Origin: Sphingomonas trueperi
Lineage (GTDB): Bacteria; Pseudomonadota; Alphaproteobacteria; Sphingomonadales; Sphingomonadaceae
Direction: 5' to 3'
Assembly (NCBI RefSeq): GCF_011927635.1
Contig: NZ_JAATJB010000001.1
Location: forward strand, 372,001-436,000
DNA length: 64,000 nt
The position numbers were made by a program, and so were the translations under genes. How positions within the stretch are numbered: position 1 is the stretch's first letter; each line of letters opens with the position of its first letter. Positions 1 through 8,298 of the stretch are shown here, piece after piece. The notes below the pieces were generated by a model. The model did not search any database and was not told where the DNA came from. It saw only the letters and a program-made list of their open reading frames with translations.

Positions 1-299
1 TCGAGGAAGGCTTTCGGGACCCGCAGGCGGCGGTCACCCTCACCCTCCCCACCGCCTTCGGCGGCGGGTCCCCTCCCTTTCCCGAGGGGAGAGGGCTCTA
101 AGCTCCCTCTCCCCTCGGGAAAGGGAGGGAGCGGCGAAGCCGCGAAAGGGTGAGGGTGATCGAGGGCGAAAAGGTCCCCCGGCGCGTCCCCAACCCGCCA
201 CACAACCTCGGGCGGCGCGACATGCGCCTGGGCCAGCGCCCGCGCCGCATCGCGCCAGCCCTCGAAATCATCCTCGGCGGCAAGCGTTACGGCGCGCAA
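1..299 (-). CDS. udgX: UdgX-family uracil-DNA binding/glycosylase protein, N-terminal 99 residues, runs off the left edge
   Basis: Only the first 99 codons are in the window. The frame opens with TTG at 299, six bases after the hemerythrin stop, and stays open to base 1. The visible start (MRAVTLAAEDDFEGWR...) and the later VPKAFL motif match the N-terminal region of the long sphingomonad UdgX proteins, in which a TIGR03915/DUF4130-type region precedes the uracil-DNA glycosylase domain. UdgX proteins bind uracil in DNA, some covalently. The glycosylase domain lies outside the window, so the name rests on these N-terminal motifs and on the neighbouring radical SAM partner. Residues 47-89 are encoded by a palindromic repeat (34-159) without loss of frame. 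Confidence 0.72.
   Translation of the reverse strand, partial: MRAVTLAAEDDFEGWRDAARALAQAHVAPPEVVWRVGDAPGDLFALDHPHPFAASPLPPFPEGRGSLEPSPLGKGRGPAAEGGGEGEGDRRLRVPKAFL
34..159. repeat. Palindromic element inside the udgX reading frame
   Basis: Outer arms 34-46 and 147-159 are perfect 13-base inverted repeats (TCACCCTCACCCT). Inner arms 73-95 and 105-127 are perfect 23-base inverted repeats. Two small GC hairpins lie between outer and inner arms. The unit is 126 bases, exactly 42 codons, and has no stop in the udgX frame. It encodes a Pro/Gly/Glu-rich stretch. Confidence 0.85.
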
Positions 300-302
300 C
301 GC

Positions 303-788
303 TTACTCGCGCTCGTCGCCCGGCGGATGGGCTTCGGCGCGCTCCAGTTCCTTGGGCTTGCGCTTCTCGAAGATCTTGCCGAGCCGCTCTTCCTCTTCCG
401 CCGAGAGTTCCTTCTCGGCGGTCGGGAACATCTCTTCCTCCTCCTCGTCGATATGGTGGAGGTAGCGGTCCTTCATAGCGCGGAACTTGGACAGCCAGGC
501 GGAGGAGGACATTTCGATGTCCATCAGCTCGCCGAGCAGATCGTCGACTTCCTTGTGCTCGGACACCGAATGGCGCGCATCCTCGCGCAGCTCCGGATTG
601 GCGAGCATCGTCGCGTAGAGCGACTCTTCCTCGGCCGCGGCGTGCGACTGGAGCTCGAGGCGGAGCTGCTCGAAAAGGTCGCGACGCTCGGGGCTGTCGC
701 CCGACGTGGCGTCGATCTGCGCGATCAGCTCGCGCTGGCGGTCGTGATCGGCGATGAGGTCGGCGAAGATGCGGGGCTGGTCGGCCAT
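303..788 (-). CDS. Hemerythrin HHE domain protein
   Basis: 161 residues. Four helices carry the His/Glu ligand pattern of a di-iron hemerythrin domain: DHDR near residue 14, SHAAAEEE in the middle of the first half, SEHKEVD near the centre and HHIDEEEEE after it. These domains bind oxygen, NO or iron in the cytoplasm. The C-terminal tail is charged and low in complexity. The start at 788 (MADQPR) begins the conserved part; there is no strong Shine-Dalgarno. It lies between the radical SAM gene upstream and udgX downstream, 80 bases after the first and 3 before the second, so it is probably co-transcribed with both. The specific role is unknown. Confidence 0.85.
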   Translation of the reverse strand: MADQPRIFADLIADHDRQRELIAQIDATSGDSPERRDLFEQLRLELQSHAAAEEESLYATMLANPELREDARHSVSEHKEVDDLLGELMDIEMSSSAWLSKFRAMKDRYLHHIDEEEEEMFPTAEKELSAEEEERLGKIFEKRKPKELERAEAHPPGDERE

Positions 789-868
789 GTAGGTGTCTCC
801 CTGGTTTCCCAGCCCCAACCGGCGGCCTTGCGCTAGGTTGCTCCCGCGAGTCGTTCGCAAGGTTTCGC

Positions 869-2116
869 TCACGCCGCAAACAGCTCCAGCTGCTCCTTCT
901 TGGGCGCGATCCAGGCGCGCAGATCGGCCTTGTCGGTCAGCGCCACCGGGCGCCAGTCGGCGGTGACGATGAACGGGCGGATCTTGGCCAGCGAGACGGT
1001 GAGCCGCGCGACGTCCTCCAGCCGCAGCCGCCGCCATTTGCGCGCGGCGAGGATCGAGGCAACCGCCTTGGTCCCCAGCCCCGGCACGCGCAGCAGCGCC
1101 TCGCGCGGAGCACGGTTGAGGTCAACGGGGAAGCGATCGCGGAAGCGCAGCGCCCAAGCGAGCTTGGGATCGATGTCGAGCGGCAGCATGCCCGTCGCCG
1201 GGTCCACCGCCTGCGCCACTTCGTCGGGCCGATACTCGTAGAAGCGCATCAGCCAGTCCGACTGATACAGCCGATGCTCGCGCATCAGCGGCGGGCGCTG
1301 GAGCGGCAGCACCGTGCTCGCATCGGGAATCGGGCTGAACGCCGAATAATAGACGCGCCGCAGCCCGAAGCGGCCGTACAGCCCGGCCGCGCGATCGATG
1401 ATGTCGCCATCGGTCGCGGCATCGGCGCCGATGATCATCTGGGTCGACTGGCCGGCGGGCGCGAACTTGGGCGCCGAGCGATAGCGTTTCCGCGCATCCG
1501 CCCCATCCAGAATCGCGCTGCGCATCCCCAGCATCGCGCCTTCGATCCGCGGCGCGGATTTTTCAGGCGCCAGGCGCTTAAGCCCCACCACGGTCGGCAG
1601 CTCAACGTTGATCGATACGCGATCGGCGTACAGGCCGGCTTGGTGGATCAGCTCGGGGTCAGCGTCGGGAATTGTCTTGAGATGAATATAGCCGCGGAAA
1701 TGATGGTCTTGGCGCAGGCTCCGCGCCACCTCCACCATCTGCTCCATCGTATAGTCGGACGAGCGGATGATGCCCGAGGAGAGAAACAGCCCCTCGATAT
1801 AGTTGCGCCGGTAGAAGTTCAGCGTGAGCTCGACCACCTCGGCCGGCGTGAACCGCGCGCGGCGCACGTTCGAGCTCTTGCGGTTGATGCAGTAATGGCA
1901 GTCGAAAATGCAGCTGTTGGTCAGCAGAATCTTGAGCAGGCTGATGCAGCGGCCGTCGGGCGCATAGGCATGGCAGATGCCGTTGCCGGTGGTGGACCCG
2001 AGCCCCTTGCCGTCCCTCGACGTGCGCTTGGCCGTCCCCGACGACGCGCAGGACGCGTCGTATTTCGCGGCATCGGCGAGGATCGCCAGCTTTGCACGGG
2101 TGTCGAGTTGCGCCAT
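869..2116 (-). CDS. Putative DNA modification/repair radical SAM protein
   Basis: 415 residues. The radical SAM cluster motif CX3CX2C is seen at Cys69, Cys73 and Cys76 (NSCIFDCHYC). A helix-hairpin-helix-like segment (VPGLGTKAVASIL) around residues 340-360 suggests DNA contact. This matches the TIGR03916 family, which is regularly encoded beside UdgX/TIGR03915 proteins, as here. The reaction is not established; by family context it is a radical enzyme acting on damaged or modified DNA. The start at 2116 (MAQLDTRAKL) is the usual family start. It heads a probable minus-strand operon with the hemerythrin gene and udgX. Confidence 0.9.
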   Translation of the reverse strand: MAQLDTRAKLAILADAAKYDASCASSGTAKRTSRDGKGLGSTTGNGICHAYAPDGRCISLLKILLTNSCIFDCHYCINRKSSNVRRARFTPAEVVELTLNFYRRNYIEGLFLSSGIIRSSDYTMEQMVEVARSLRQDHHFRGYIHLKTIPDADPELIHQAGLYADRVSINVELPTVVGLKRLAPEKSAPRIEGAMLGMRSAILDGADARKRYRSAPKFAPAGQSTQMIIGADAATDGDIIDRAAGLYGRFGLRRVYYSAFSPIPDASTVLPLQRPPLMREHRLYQSDWLMRFYEYRPDEVAQAVDPATGMLPLDIDPKLAWALRFRDRFPVDLNRAPREALLRVPGLGTKAVASILAARKWRRLRLEDVARLTVSLAKIRPFIVTADWRPVALTDKADLRAWIAPKKEQLELFAA

Positions 2117-2205
2117 CGCGTTCCTTCTATGTTCTCAAACACCTGCTGTCCAGATGGACGCTCGGCTATCGGCCCTGTACCAGCGCCGACCGGAGGGTTT
2201 CGGGC

Positions 2206-3411
2206 ATGATTCAGCGGATCGACGGGCGCGCGCGGGCGCTGGCACTCGGCATGGCGCTCACCTGCCTGCTCGGCTGGGTGTTCAAGGCGCATTGCATGCC
2301 GCACGGCTGGAGCGGCGCGATCCAGTATATCAGCGGCTGCTACAGCGACGCCCCGCCCTTCTGGGTCGAGCGCCATGTCGGCGAGGGGCGGATCCCCTAT
2401 TTCCAGACGCCGATGGAATATCCGGTGCTCACTGGGCTGCAGATATGGATCGAAGGCGTGCTCGCCCGCGGGCTGTTCGGTGCGGGCGCAGACGGCGCGA
2501 CCTTCCTCGCCATGGTGTCGCTCGGCAATGCGCTGCTCGCCGGGCTGATCCTGGCGATGTTCGTCCGCGGCGGCATGGATCGGGTGCGGCTGTGGCTCTG
2601 GGCCTGCGCGCCACCGCTGATCCTCTATCTCGGGCATAACTGGGACCTGGGCGCGGTGACGCTGGCGGTGGCGGCGATGCTCGCTGCGCGGCGGCAGCGG
2701 CTGGTGCTGGCAGCCGCCTTCGCCGCGCTGGGGGCGGCGGCGAAGCTGTTCCCGGTGCTGCTGTTGCCGCTGATCGAACTGGCGGCGCTCACCGCGCCGG
2801 GGCAGGCCTGGCGCACGCGGATGACGACGGCCGTGCGGTGCGTGCTGGCCGCAATCGGCGCCTGGGCGGCGGTGAACCTGCCGGTAGCACTCGCCGCGCC
2901 GGAGAACTGGTCCGAATTCTACCGCTTCTCCGAAGCGCGCGCCGGCACGGTCGCCTCCACCTGGTCGGTCCTGTCGGATCAGGGCGTGTGGGTGAGCGAC
3001 ACCGCACAGCGCAACCTGGCAGCGTCGATCGCCTTCCTGCTCGGCGCAGCGGCGATCGTCGTGATCGGCTGGCGCAAGCATCGCGAACGGCCTTGGGTAT
3101 TGTTCACCCCGGTGCTCGCCTGGTTCCTGCTCACCAACAAGGTCTGGTCGCCGCAGTTCGATCTGTGGCTGTACCCGCTGCTGGTGATGACGAGTCCGCG
3201 GCTGGCGCCGATCGCACTGTTCGTGATCGGCGACATCGCGGCCTATGTGACGGAGTTCTGGTGGCTGGCGGGACTTGCCAATGCATGGCCCTATGCCACC
3301 CAGCACGACATATTCCTGGCCACGAGCCTGCGCGGCGTGGCGATGCTGTGGCTGATCGCCGATGCCGTGCGGCTGCCGGCGCCCGCGTGGATCACCCGCG
3401 CGCCGGTCTGA
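2206..3411 (+). CDS. Multi-pass membrane protein, probable GT-C (GT87/DUF2029-like) glycosyltransferase
   Basis: 401 residues with roughly ten hydrophobic segments. The motif MEYPVLTG in the first third resembles the EYP motif of GT87/DUF2029 glycosyltransferases, and a loop with HNWDLGA follows. Such proteins use polyprenyl-phosphate sugars at the membrane. I chose the ATG at 2206 (MIQRIDGR) because the first membrane segment follows directly; an upstream in-frame ATG at 2092 would add about 38 residues of basic, non-conserved sequence overlapping the start of the divergent radical SAM gene. The donor and acceptor cannot be read from sequence. Confidence 0.6.
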   Translation: MIQRIDGRARALALGMALTCLLGWVFKAHCMPHGWSGAIQYISGCYSDAPPFWVERHVGEGRIPYFQTPMEYPVLTGLQIWIEGVLARGLFGAGADGATFLAMVSLGNALLAGLILAMFVRGGMDRVRLWLWACAPPLILYLGHNWDLGAVTLAVAAMLAARRQRLVLAAAFAALGAAAKLFPVLLLPLIELAALTAPGQAWRTRMTTAVRCVLAAIGAWAAVNLPVALAAPENWSEFYRFSEARAGTVASTWSVLSDQGVWVSDTAQRNLAASIAFLLGAAAIVVIGWRKHRERPWVLFTPVLAWFLLTNKVWSPQFDLWLYPLLVMTSPRLAPIALFVIGDIAAYVTEFWWLAGLANAWPYATQHDIFLATSLRGVAMLWLIADAVRLPAPAWITRAPV

Positions 3412-3417
3412 ACCCGA

Positions 3418-3828
3418 TCAGGGCAGCGGCAGGTCGGTCTCGGCCTTCTTCTGCGCCCGGCGCTCGGCGCGCGCGGCGGTCGCGCGCTGGACGAAGCAGC
3501 CGGTGCCGCCGTTGGCGCCGACGGTCGAGCAGCTGCCGGTACCGAAATTGCCGGTGGTCAGCGCATCCTGCGATCGCACCGCCCAGGACTGGCCCTTCTG
3601 GGGGTCGGTCGGCGTGGTCTCGCGGATGTTCTTGGGGATACGGAAGCGCTCGCCCTCGTCCAGCCGCTGGCAGACGACGATCTCCTCGCCATTCTTGTTG
3701 GTCGGGCACTTGTCGTTGCCGTAGATGATCAGCACGCCGTTCTGGACGGCATTCTGCGCATGCGCCGGCGCGGCGGCGAGCAGCGGCGCCGCCGCGGCCG
3801 CGGTGATGATGGCGATCCTCTTGAGCAC
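3418..3828 (-). CDS. Small secreted protein of unknown function
   Basis: 136 residues. The GTG start at 3828 is preceded by a strong Shine-Dalgarno (GGAGG, 7 bases away). Residues 1-22 are a clear Sec signal peptide ending AHA-Q, so it is probably periplasmic. The mature part has several cysteines (KCPT, VVCQR, GSCST, TGCFV) that could form disulfides, and a basic, alanine-rich end. I do not recognise a domain. It converges with the glycosyltransferase gene, leaving six bases between the stops. Confidence 0.75.
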   Translation of the reverse strand: MLKRIAIITAAAAAPLLAAAPAHAQNAVQNGVLIIYGNDKCPTNKNGEEIVVCQRLDEGERFRIPKNIRETTPTDPQKGQSWAVRSQDALTTGNFGTGSCSTVGANGGTGCFVQRATAARAERRAQKKAETDLPLP

Positions 3829-3884
3829 CTGCGTTCCTCCTGTTGTGCGCGCCACCCTGCCGCGGCGCGCCTGAATAGCCGCTG

Positions 3885-4418
3885 TCAGATCCGCTTCGAT
3901 ACGCCGATCGCGAACCGGCATCCGGCACGGATCAGCGCCGAAAGCACCGGATAGCCGGGGGTGCTTTCCGCGCCCGAGGCGATCGCGGTGTCGCGGTGCT
4001 CGATCTCCTCCTCCCGGAATCGCGCGACGGCGTCGCGCAGTTCCGGATCCTCGTCGCCCAACTGCGCGAGCTGCTGCTGATAATGGAGGTCGATCTCGGT
4101 CTCGATCGCGGCGGTGCACGCCATCGCCGCCTGCGGGCCGAGCGCGGCAGTGACGACGCCGAGCCCGAAGCCCGCCACGTCCCAGAACGGCTGGAGCGCC
4201 GTCGGGCGCACGCCGCGCCGCGCGATCAGCGCGTCGAAAAAGGCACGGTGATGCTCTTCCTGGTTGGCCATGCCGGCGATGGTGCGCGCGGTGGGCGTGC
4301 GATCGCCCATCACCGCGAGCTGCCCCGCATAGATCCGCGTCGCGCCATATTCGCCGGCCTGGTCCACCCGGACCATGGCGTCATGCGCTTCCCGACGATC
4401 CCCCGGCTTCCAGCTCAT
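3885..4418 (-). CDS. coq7: Demethoxyubiquinone hydroxylase Coq7
   Basis: 177 residues, typical of the bacterial di-iron Coq7/UbiF-replacing hydroxylase. The carboxylate/histidine ligands are visible: EYGA near residue 23, EEHH near 54, ETEIDLHY in the third helix and EEIEHRD in the fourth. It adds the C6 hydroxyl to demethoxyubiquinol in ubiquinone synthesis, at the inner membrane. The start overlaps the dsbB stop by four bases (ATGA), so the two genes are translationally coupled. A Coq9-family gene lies elsewhere in this window (47236-47892). Confidence 0.95.
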   Translation of the reverse strand: MSWKPGDRREAHDAMVRVDQAGEYGATRIYAGQLAVMGDRTPTARTIAGMANQEEHHRAFFDALIARRGVRPTALQPFWDVAGFGLGVVTAALGPQAAMACTAAIETEIDLHYQQQLAQLGDEDPELRDAVARFREEEIEHRDTAIASGAESTPGYPVLSALIRAGCRFAIGVSKRI

Positions 4419-4921
4419 CGCACTGCCTTTCGCGTTGCGAGCAGCGCGATCAGCACCGCGCCGCCTAGCGAGAAGATCGCGTTATAGCCGGCCAGGCTGA
4501 TTCCGAACATCGTCCATTGGGCCACGTCGCAGCGGACGATCGGCGCACGGAGCGCCTGGGTCAGCATCTCCATCGGTGAGCCCTGCCGCGGCGCGGCCGT
4601 GCATTCGGTGATGCCCTGCCACCAATGATATTCGGCACCGGCATGATAGACGCCGATCGCCCCGCTCACCGCGATCAGCAGCGCGGCGAGCAGCACCAGC
4701 GCTGCCACCTGCCGCCGCCCGCGCACGAAGAAGGCGAGCGCTGCGACGATGATCGCCGCCAGATGCGGCCAGCGCTGCCACACGCACATCTCGCACGGCA
4801 CCAGGCCGCCGATGAACTGCGATCCCAGCGCGCCGCCGAGCAGCGCCAGCGGCAGCAGCAGCGCCAGCCAGCGCGCGAGCACCGGTACGTTGCGCGGCAT
4901 GCGGCTCAGGTTGCGGCTCAC
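4415..4921 (-). CDS. dsbB: Disulfide bond formation protein DsbB
   Basis: 168 residues with four hydrophobic segments. The first redox pair is Cys43-Glu-Met-Cys46 (PCEMCVWQRW), and the second pair is in the following periplasmic loop (ITECTAAP and VRCDVAQW). DsbB reoxidises DsbA and passes electrons to quinone, here ubiquinone. The gene overlaps both neighbours by four bases, ctpA upstream and coq7 downstream. MPRN at residue 8 is a possible later start. No dsbA is seen in the window. Confidence 0.93.
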   Translation of the reverse strand: MSRNLSRMPRNVPVLARWLALLLPLALLGGALGSQFIGGLVPCEMCVWQRWPHLAAIIVAALAFFVRGRRQVAALVLLAALLIAVSGAIGVYHAGAEYHWWQGITECTAAPRQGSPMEMLTQALRAPIVRCDVAQWTMFGISLAGYNAIFSLGGAVLIALLATRKAVR

Positions 4922-6249
4922 TTGGCGGCGCTCGCAGCCGGCGCCTTGCCCAGCCGGGCTAGCGTCTGCACCGCATAGTTCAGCTGGAAGTCGGTGATGC
5001 CCTTCTTCTTCAGCTCGTCGGCGGTGGCGGTGAAGCGCGGATCGGGGGTGTCGTCCGATTCCAGCACGCTGTCGTCCACCTTCTCCATGTTGATCAGGTG
5101 GCGGCGCAGATCCGCCTCACGCAGCTCGGGGCGCGACTTGTAGTCGGGGTCGCTCAGCTGCGGCACGGCGATGTCGGGCTTGATGCCGCCTTCCTGCACC
5201 GAATGGCCTGAGGGGGTGAAATAGCGCGCGGTGGTGAGGCGCAGCGCGGCATGCGGGCCCATCGGCAGGATCGTCTGCACCGATCCCTTGCCAAAGCTGC
5301 GCACGCCCAGCACCAGCGCGCGGTGATGGTCCTGCAGCGCGCCGGCGACGATCTCGGAGGCGGAGGCGGTGCCGGCATCGGTCAGCACGATCACCGGCAG
5401 CCCCTTGGCGAGGTCGCCCGGGAACACGCTCTCGGCATAATAGCGCTCGATATCGGTCTTCTCGCGGCCGCGCTGCGAGACGATCTCGCCATGGTTGAGA
5501 AACACGTCGGAGACGCCGATCGCCTCGGTCAGCAGACCGCCGCCATTGTTGCGCAGATCGAGGATGTAGCCGAGCGGCTTGTGGCCGAGCTTCTTCTCGA
5601 TCTCCTGGATCGCGAGCGCCGTGTCGCCGCCCGTGTGCGCGGTGAAGGTGCTGATGCGGATGACGCCGATGCCGTCCTTGACGTCCGCCTTCACCGATTT
5701 CTGGGTGATGATCTCGCGCGTCAGGGTGAATTGCAGCGGCTTGTCGGCGCCCGGGCGCACGATGGTGAGCGCGATCTTGGTGCCGGGCTTGCCGCGCATC
5801 TGGGTGATCGCCTCGTCGAGGCTGCCGCCGACGATGAACTTGCCGTCGAGATGGGTGATGTAATCGCCCGCCTTGATGCCGGCGCGCGCGGCGGGGCCGT
5901 CGTCATTGGGCGCGATCACCTTCACCGCGCCGTCCTGCTGGGTGACGGTGAGGCCGAGGCCGCCGTAATTGCCTTCGGTCTGGATCTTGAGATTGTCGAA
6001 ATCGAGCCCGTCGGCATAGCTGCTGTGCGGATCGAGCGCCGCGAGCATGCCTTCGATCGCGCCCTTGACCAGCGTCTTGTCGTCGACCTTCTCGACGTAA
6101 TTCGCCTTCACGGTGTTGTAGACTTCCATGAAGGTGTCGAGCTCGCGATAGCTGCTGGTATCGACTCCCGCCATGGCACCGGATGTGATGGGAATGATCG
6201 CAAGTGCGCCGACAGCGGCGGAAACCTGTAGAAACGAACGCAGCATCAA
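4918..6249 (-). CDS. ctpA: S41 carboxy-terminal processing protease (CtpA type)
   Basis: 443 residues: signal peptide or anchor (about 1-28), helical N-terminal region, PDZ domain (about 90-175) and S41 protease domain. The Ser/Lys dyad is seen as TASASEI (Ser296) and SFGKGSVQ (Lys321), with the usual spacing of 25. Secreted proteases of this family trim periplasmic proteins and, in several proteobacteria, peptidoglycan hydrolases. The gene follows the EnvC-like gene by 62 bases, which fits a shared role in cell-wall remodelling. Confidence 0.95.
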   Translation of the reverse strand: MMLRSFLQVSAAVGALAIIPITSGAMAGVDTSSYRELDTFMEVYNTVKANYVEKVDDKTLVKGAIEGMLAALDPHSSYADGLDFDNLKIQTEGNYGGLGLTVTQQDGAVKVIAPNDDGPAARAGIKAGDYITHLDGKFIVGGSLDEAITQMRGKPGTKIALTIVRPGADKPLQFTLTREIITQKSVKADVKDGIGVIRISTFTAHTGGDTALAIQEIEKKLGHKPLGYILDLRNNGGGLLTEAIGVSDVFLNHGEIVSQRGREKTDIERYYAESVFPGDLAKGLPVIVLTDAGTASASEIVAGALQDHHRALVLGVRSFGKGSVQTILPMGPHAALRLTTARYFTPSGHSVQEGGIKPDIAVPQLSDPDYKSRPELREADLRRHLINMEKVDDSVLESDDTPDPRFTATADELKKKGITDFQLNYAVQTLARLGKAPAASAAK

Positions 6250-6311
6250 GAGACTTTCCGGAAGGGCGACCCTGGTAATGTAGGCGAGGATAACGGGATT
6301 TGCACGCGGTG

Positions 6312-7472
6312 TCAGTCGAGCAATTGGGTCAGGTCCAGCGGCTGGCCCCGGCGGCGTAGTTCGACCGTAATGCGCGGGCCGGCGGTGCCGAGGGTTGCAC
6401 CCGGCGCCACCTCCGCGCCGGGGCGCACCGCGAGCGTGGAAATGCCGGAAATCAGGCTGGTCCAGCCCTTGCCGTGATCGACGATCACGACCTTGCCATA
6501 GCCAGCAAAGGGGGCGGCATAGGCGATGGTGCCCGCGGCGGGTGCGACGACGGCAGACCCCGGCTGCACTGCGAAGCTCGGGCCGCGAGCGCGGACGCCG
6601 GCGGGGGAAATCTCGCCGAAGCCGGTGACGAGCTGGCCGGTGACGGGGAGGCGATAGGGTGCGGGGCCGGTCACACGTTCCGCCGAGGTGCCTGGGCGGG
6701 GCAGCGGACCATTCAGGACGAGCAGGTCCGATTGCACCTGTGCGGCGCTCTGGCTGCGATCCTGCTCGGAGGCAAGGTCGCGCGCCTTCTCGCCCAGCGC
6801 GAGCGCACGGTCCGATTCCACCAGCGCGTCACGGCCGAGCGTCATCGCGCGCAATCGGTGCTCGGATTCGAGCTGGAGCGCGGCAAGGCGGCGGGATTCG
6901 AGCGCGGCGCGGCGGATCCGCACGTCGGCGACTGCCTTGCCGGCAGCAACACGCAGTGCGCGGGAGCGGGCCAGGTCCGCCCGCACACCGGCACTCCGCG
7001 CCTCGATCGCAGGGAGCAGGCTGGCGAGCGTCGCGCGGACATGGACCAGGTCCTGCGCCGATCCCGGCTGGGCGAGCGCCAGCACCGCCGGGCGCCGCGC
7101 CATCGCCTGCAGCGCGGCGACGAGCTCGAGTGCCGGCCGCTGGCGTTCGGCGAGGGCCGTGCGCTGGCGGGCGAGCAGCCGGTCGAGCAGCGCCACGCGC
7201 GCCTCGGCCGCGGCCTGCTCGGCTTCGGCCGCCTTGATCCGCTGCGCCGCCGCCGCCTGTTCGGCGCGGGCGCGGGCTTCGCTATCGCGTTCGCCGGCCG
7301 CGGCGCGGTCGAGTTCGGCGGCCCGCCGCTCGGCCGCCCGCGCCGCCTGGGAGGCTTCCGTCACCACACGCGCGGTCTGTTGGGTGGGATCAGACTGCGG
7401 TTGGGCGAGCACGCCGGTCGCGCCGATCGCGACCAGCGCCGCCGCGATGCCAAGGCCGCGCGCCGGCGTCAT
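6312..7472 (-). CDS. EnvC-like murein hydrolase activator with degenerate LytM (M23) domain
   Basis: 386 residues: signal peptide (1-23, ending VLA-QP), a long Ala/Arg/Glu-rich coiled coil (about 30-250), then a C-terminal LytM/M23 fold. The zinc ligands of active M23 peptidases are missing: the usual HxxxD segment reads RARGPSF and the HxH segment reads VELRR, so it is unlikely to be a peptidase. This is the EnvC pattern, in which a dead LytM domain activates periplasmic amidases during cell separation. The ATG at 7472 overlaps the rlmH stop by one base (TGATG). Confidence 0.85.
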   Translation of the reverse strand: MTPARGLGIAAALVAIGATGVLAQPQSDPTQQTARVVTEASQAARAAERRAAELDRAAAGERDSEARARAEQAAAAQRIKAAEAEQAAAEARVALLDRLLARQRTALAERQRPALELVAALQAMARRPAVLALAQPGSAQDLVHVRATLASLLPAIEARSAGVRADLARSRALRVAAGKAVADVRIRRAALESRRLAALQLESEHRLRAMTLGRDALVESDRALALGEKARDLASEQDRSQSAAQVQSDLLVLNGPLPRPGTSAERVTGPAPYRLPVTGQLVTGFGEISPAGVRARGPSFAVQPGSAVVAPAAGTIAYAAPFAGYGKVVIVDHGKGWTSLISGISTLAVRPGAEVAPGATLGTAGPRITVELRRRGQPLDLTQLLD

Positions 7473-7894
7473 CAGCCTTCGCGGTGATAGGGATGGTTGG
7501 CGAGGATCGAGACCGCGCGCCAGAGCTGCTCGGCGAGCATCGCGCGGGCCATCATGTGCGGCCAGGTCGCCTTGCCGAAACTGAGCAGCATGTCCGCCGC
7601 CTGGCGATCGGCATCGTCGAATCCGTCGGCAGCGCCGATCAGGAAACGCGTCTCGCGCACCCCGTCGTCCCGCCACGCGCCGAGCCGGGTCGCCAGCGTC
7701 TTGGAGGGCAGGTTCTCGCCCAGTTCGTCGAGCATCACCACGCGCGTGCCGGGGCTAAGCACCGGCATCTTGCCGCCGGTATCGGGCAGTTCGGTGACGC
7801 GGGTGCCCCAGGTCACCCGCTTCAGATAGCGGTCGACCAGTTCGGCCTCGGGGCTGCGCCCGATCCGGCCGCGCGCGACGATGTGCAGCAGCAT
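7472..7894 (-). CDS. rlmH: 23S rRNA pseudouridine-1915 N3-methyltransferase RlmH
   Basis: 140 residues, close to the usual SPOUT-class RlmH length of about 155. The SAM-knot region is seen as FLIGAADGF and LSFGKATWPH, and the C-terminal HPYHRE motif is typical. It methylates pseudouridine 1915 in helix 69 of 23S rRNA using SAM. It lies 24 bases after rsfS, its very common neighbour, in the same operon. Confidence 0.96.
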   Translation of the reverse strand: MLLHIVARGRIGRSPEAELVDRYLKRVTWGTRVTELPDTGGKMPVLSPGTRVVMLDELGENLPSKTLATRLGAWRDDGVRETRFLIGAADGFDDADRQAADMLLSFGKATWPHMMARAMLAEQLWRAVSILANHPYHREG

Positions 7895-7918
7895 TGCGCG
7901 CGGACCTTCGGGATCAGA

Positions 7919-8290
7919 TCAGGCCTGGCCCTCGAACGACCACATCCGCTCGAGATTGTAGAAGCTGCGCACTTCCGGGCGGAACAGGTGGACGATCACG
8001 TCGCCCGCGTCGATCAGCACCCAGTCGGCGGCGGGCAGGCCTTCGACGCGGGGCGTTCGGCCCTGCTCGGCCTTGATCTTGTCGGCCAGCTTCATCGCCA
8101 TCGAGGCGACCTGCCGGGTCGAGCGACCCGATGCGATCACCATGTAATCGGCGATGCTGCTCTTGCCGGCGAGCGGGATCGAGACGGTTTCCACCGCCTG
8201 ATCGTCCTCCAGCGAGGTGAGCACGAGCCTATGCAGCGCTTCGACGCTGTCGGCGTCGTTCGAACGCTGCATATTGGGGGAAGTGGCCAA
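7919..8290 (-). CDS. rsfS: Ribosome silencing factor RsfS
   Basis: 123 residues matching the RsfS/Iojap family, with GRSTRQV, DWVLIDAGDVIVHLF and RSFYNLERMW. It binds ribosomal protein uL14 and blocks subunit joining when nutrients are short. I chose the TTG at 8290 because AGGAG lies seven bases upstream; the ATG at 8272 (MQRSND) is a weaker alternative. The TTG start falls eight bases after the nadD stop, so it is coupled to nadD, as in many bacteria. Confidence 0.94.
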   Translation of the reverse strand: MATSPNMQRSNDADSVEALHRLVLTSLEDDQAVETVSIPLAGKSSIADYMVIASGRSTRQVASMAMKLADKIKAEQGRTPRVEGLPAADWVLIDAGDVIVHLFRPEVRSFYNLERMWSFEGQA

Positions 8291-8298
8291 GGTTGCTC

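Noticed and set aside
98..283. A 61-codon minus-strand frame with its own ATG overlapping the udgX start
   Set aside because: It is out of frame with the UdgX motifs and encodes only Arg-rich repeat-derived sequence.
6312..7472. Active M23 endopeptidase
   Set aside because: The zinc-binding His and Asp residues are not present in the LytM domain.
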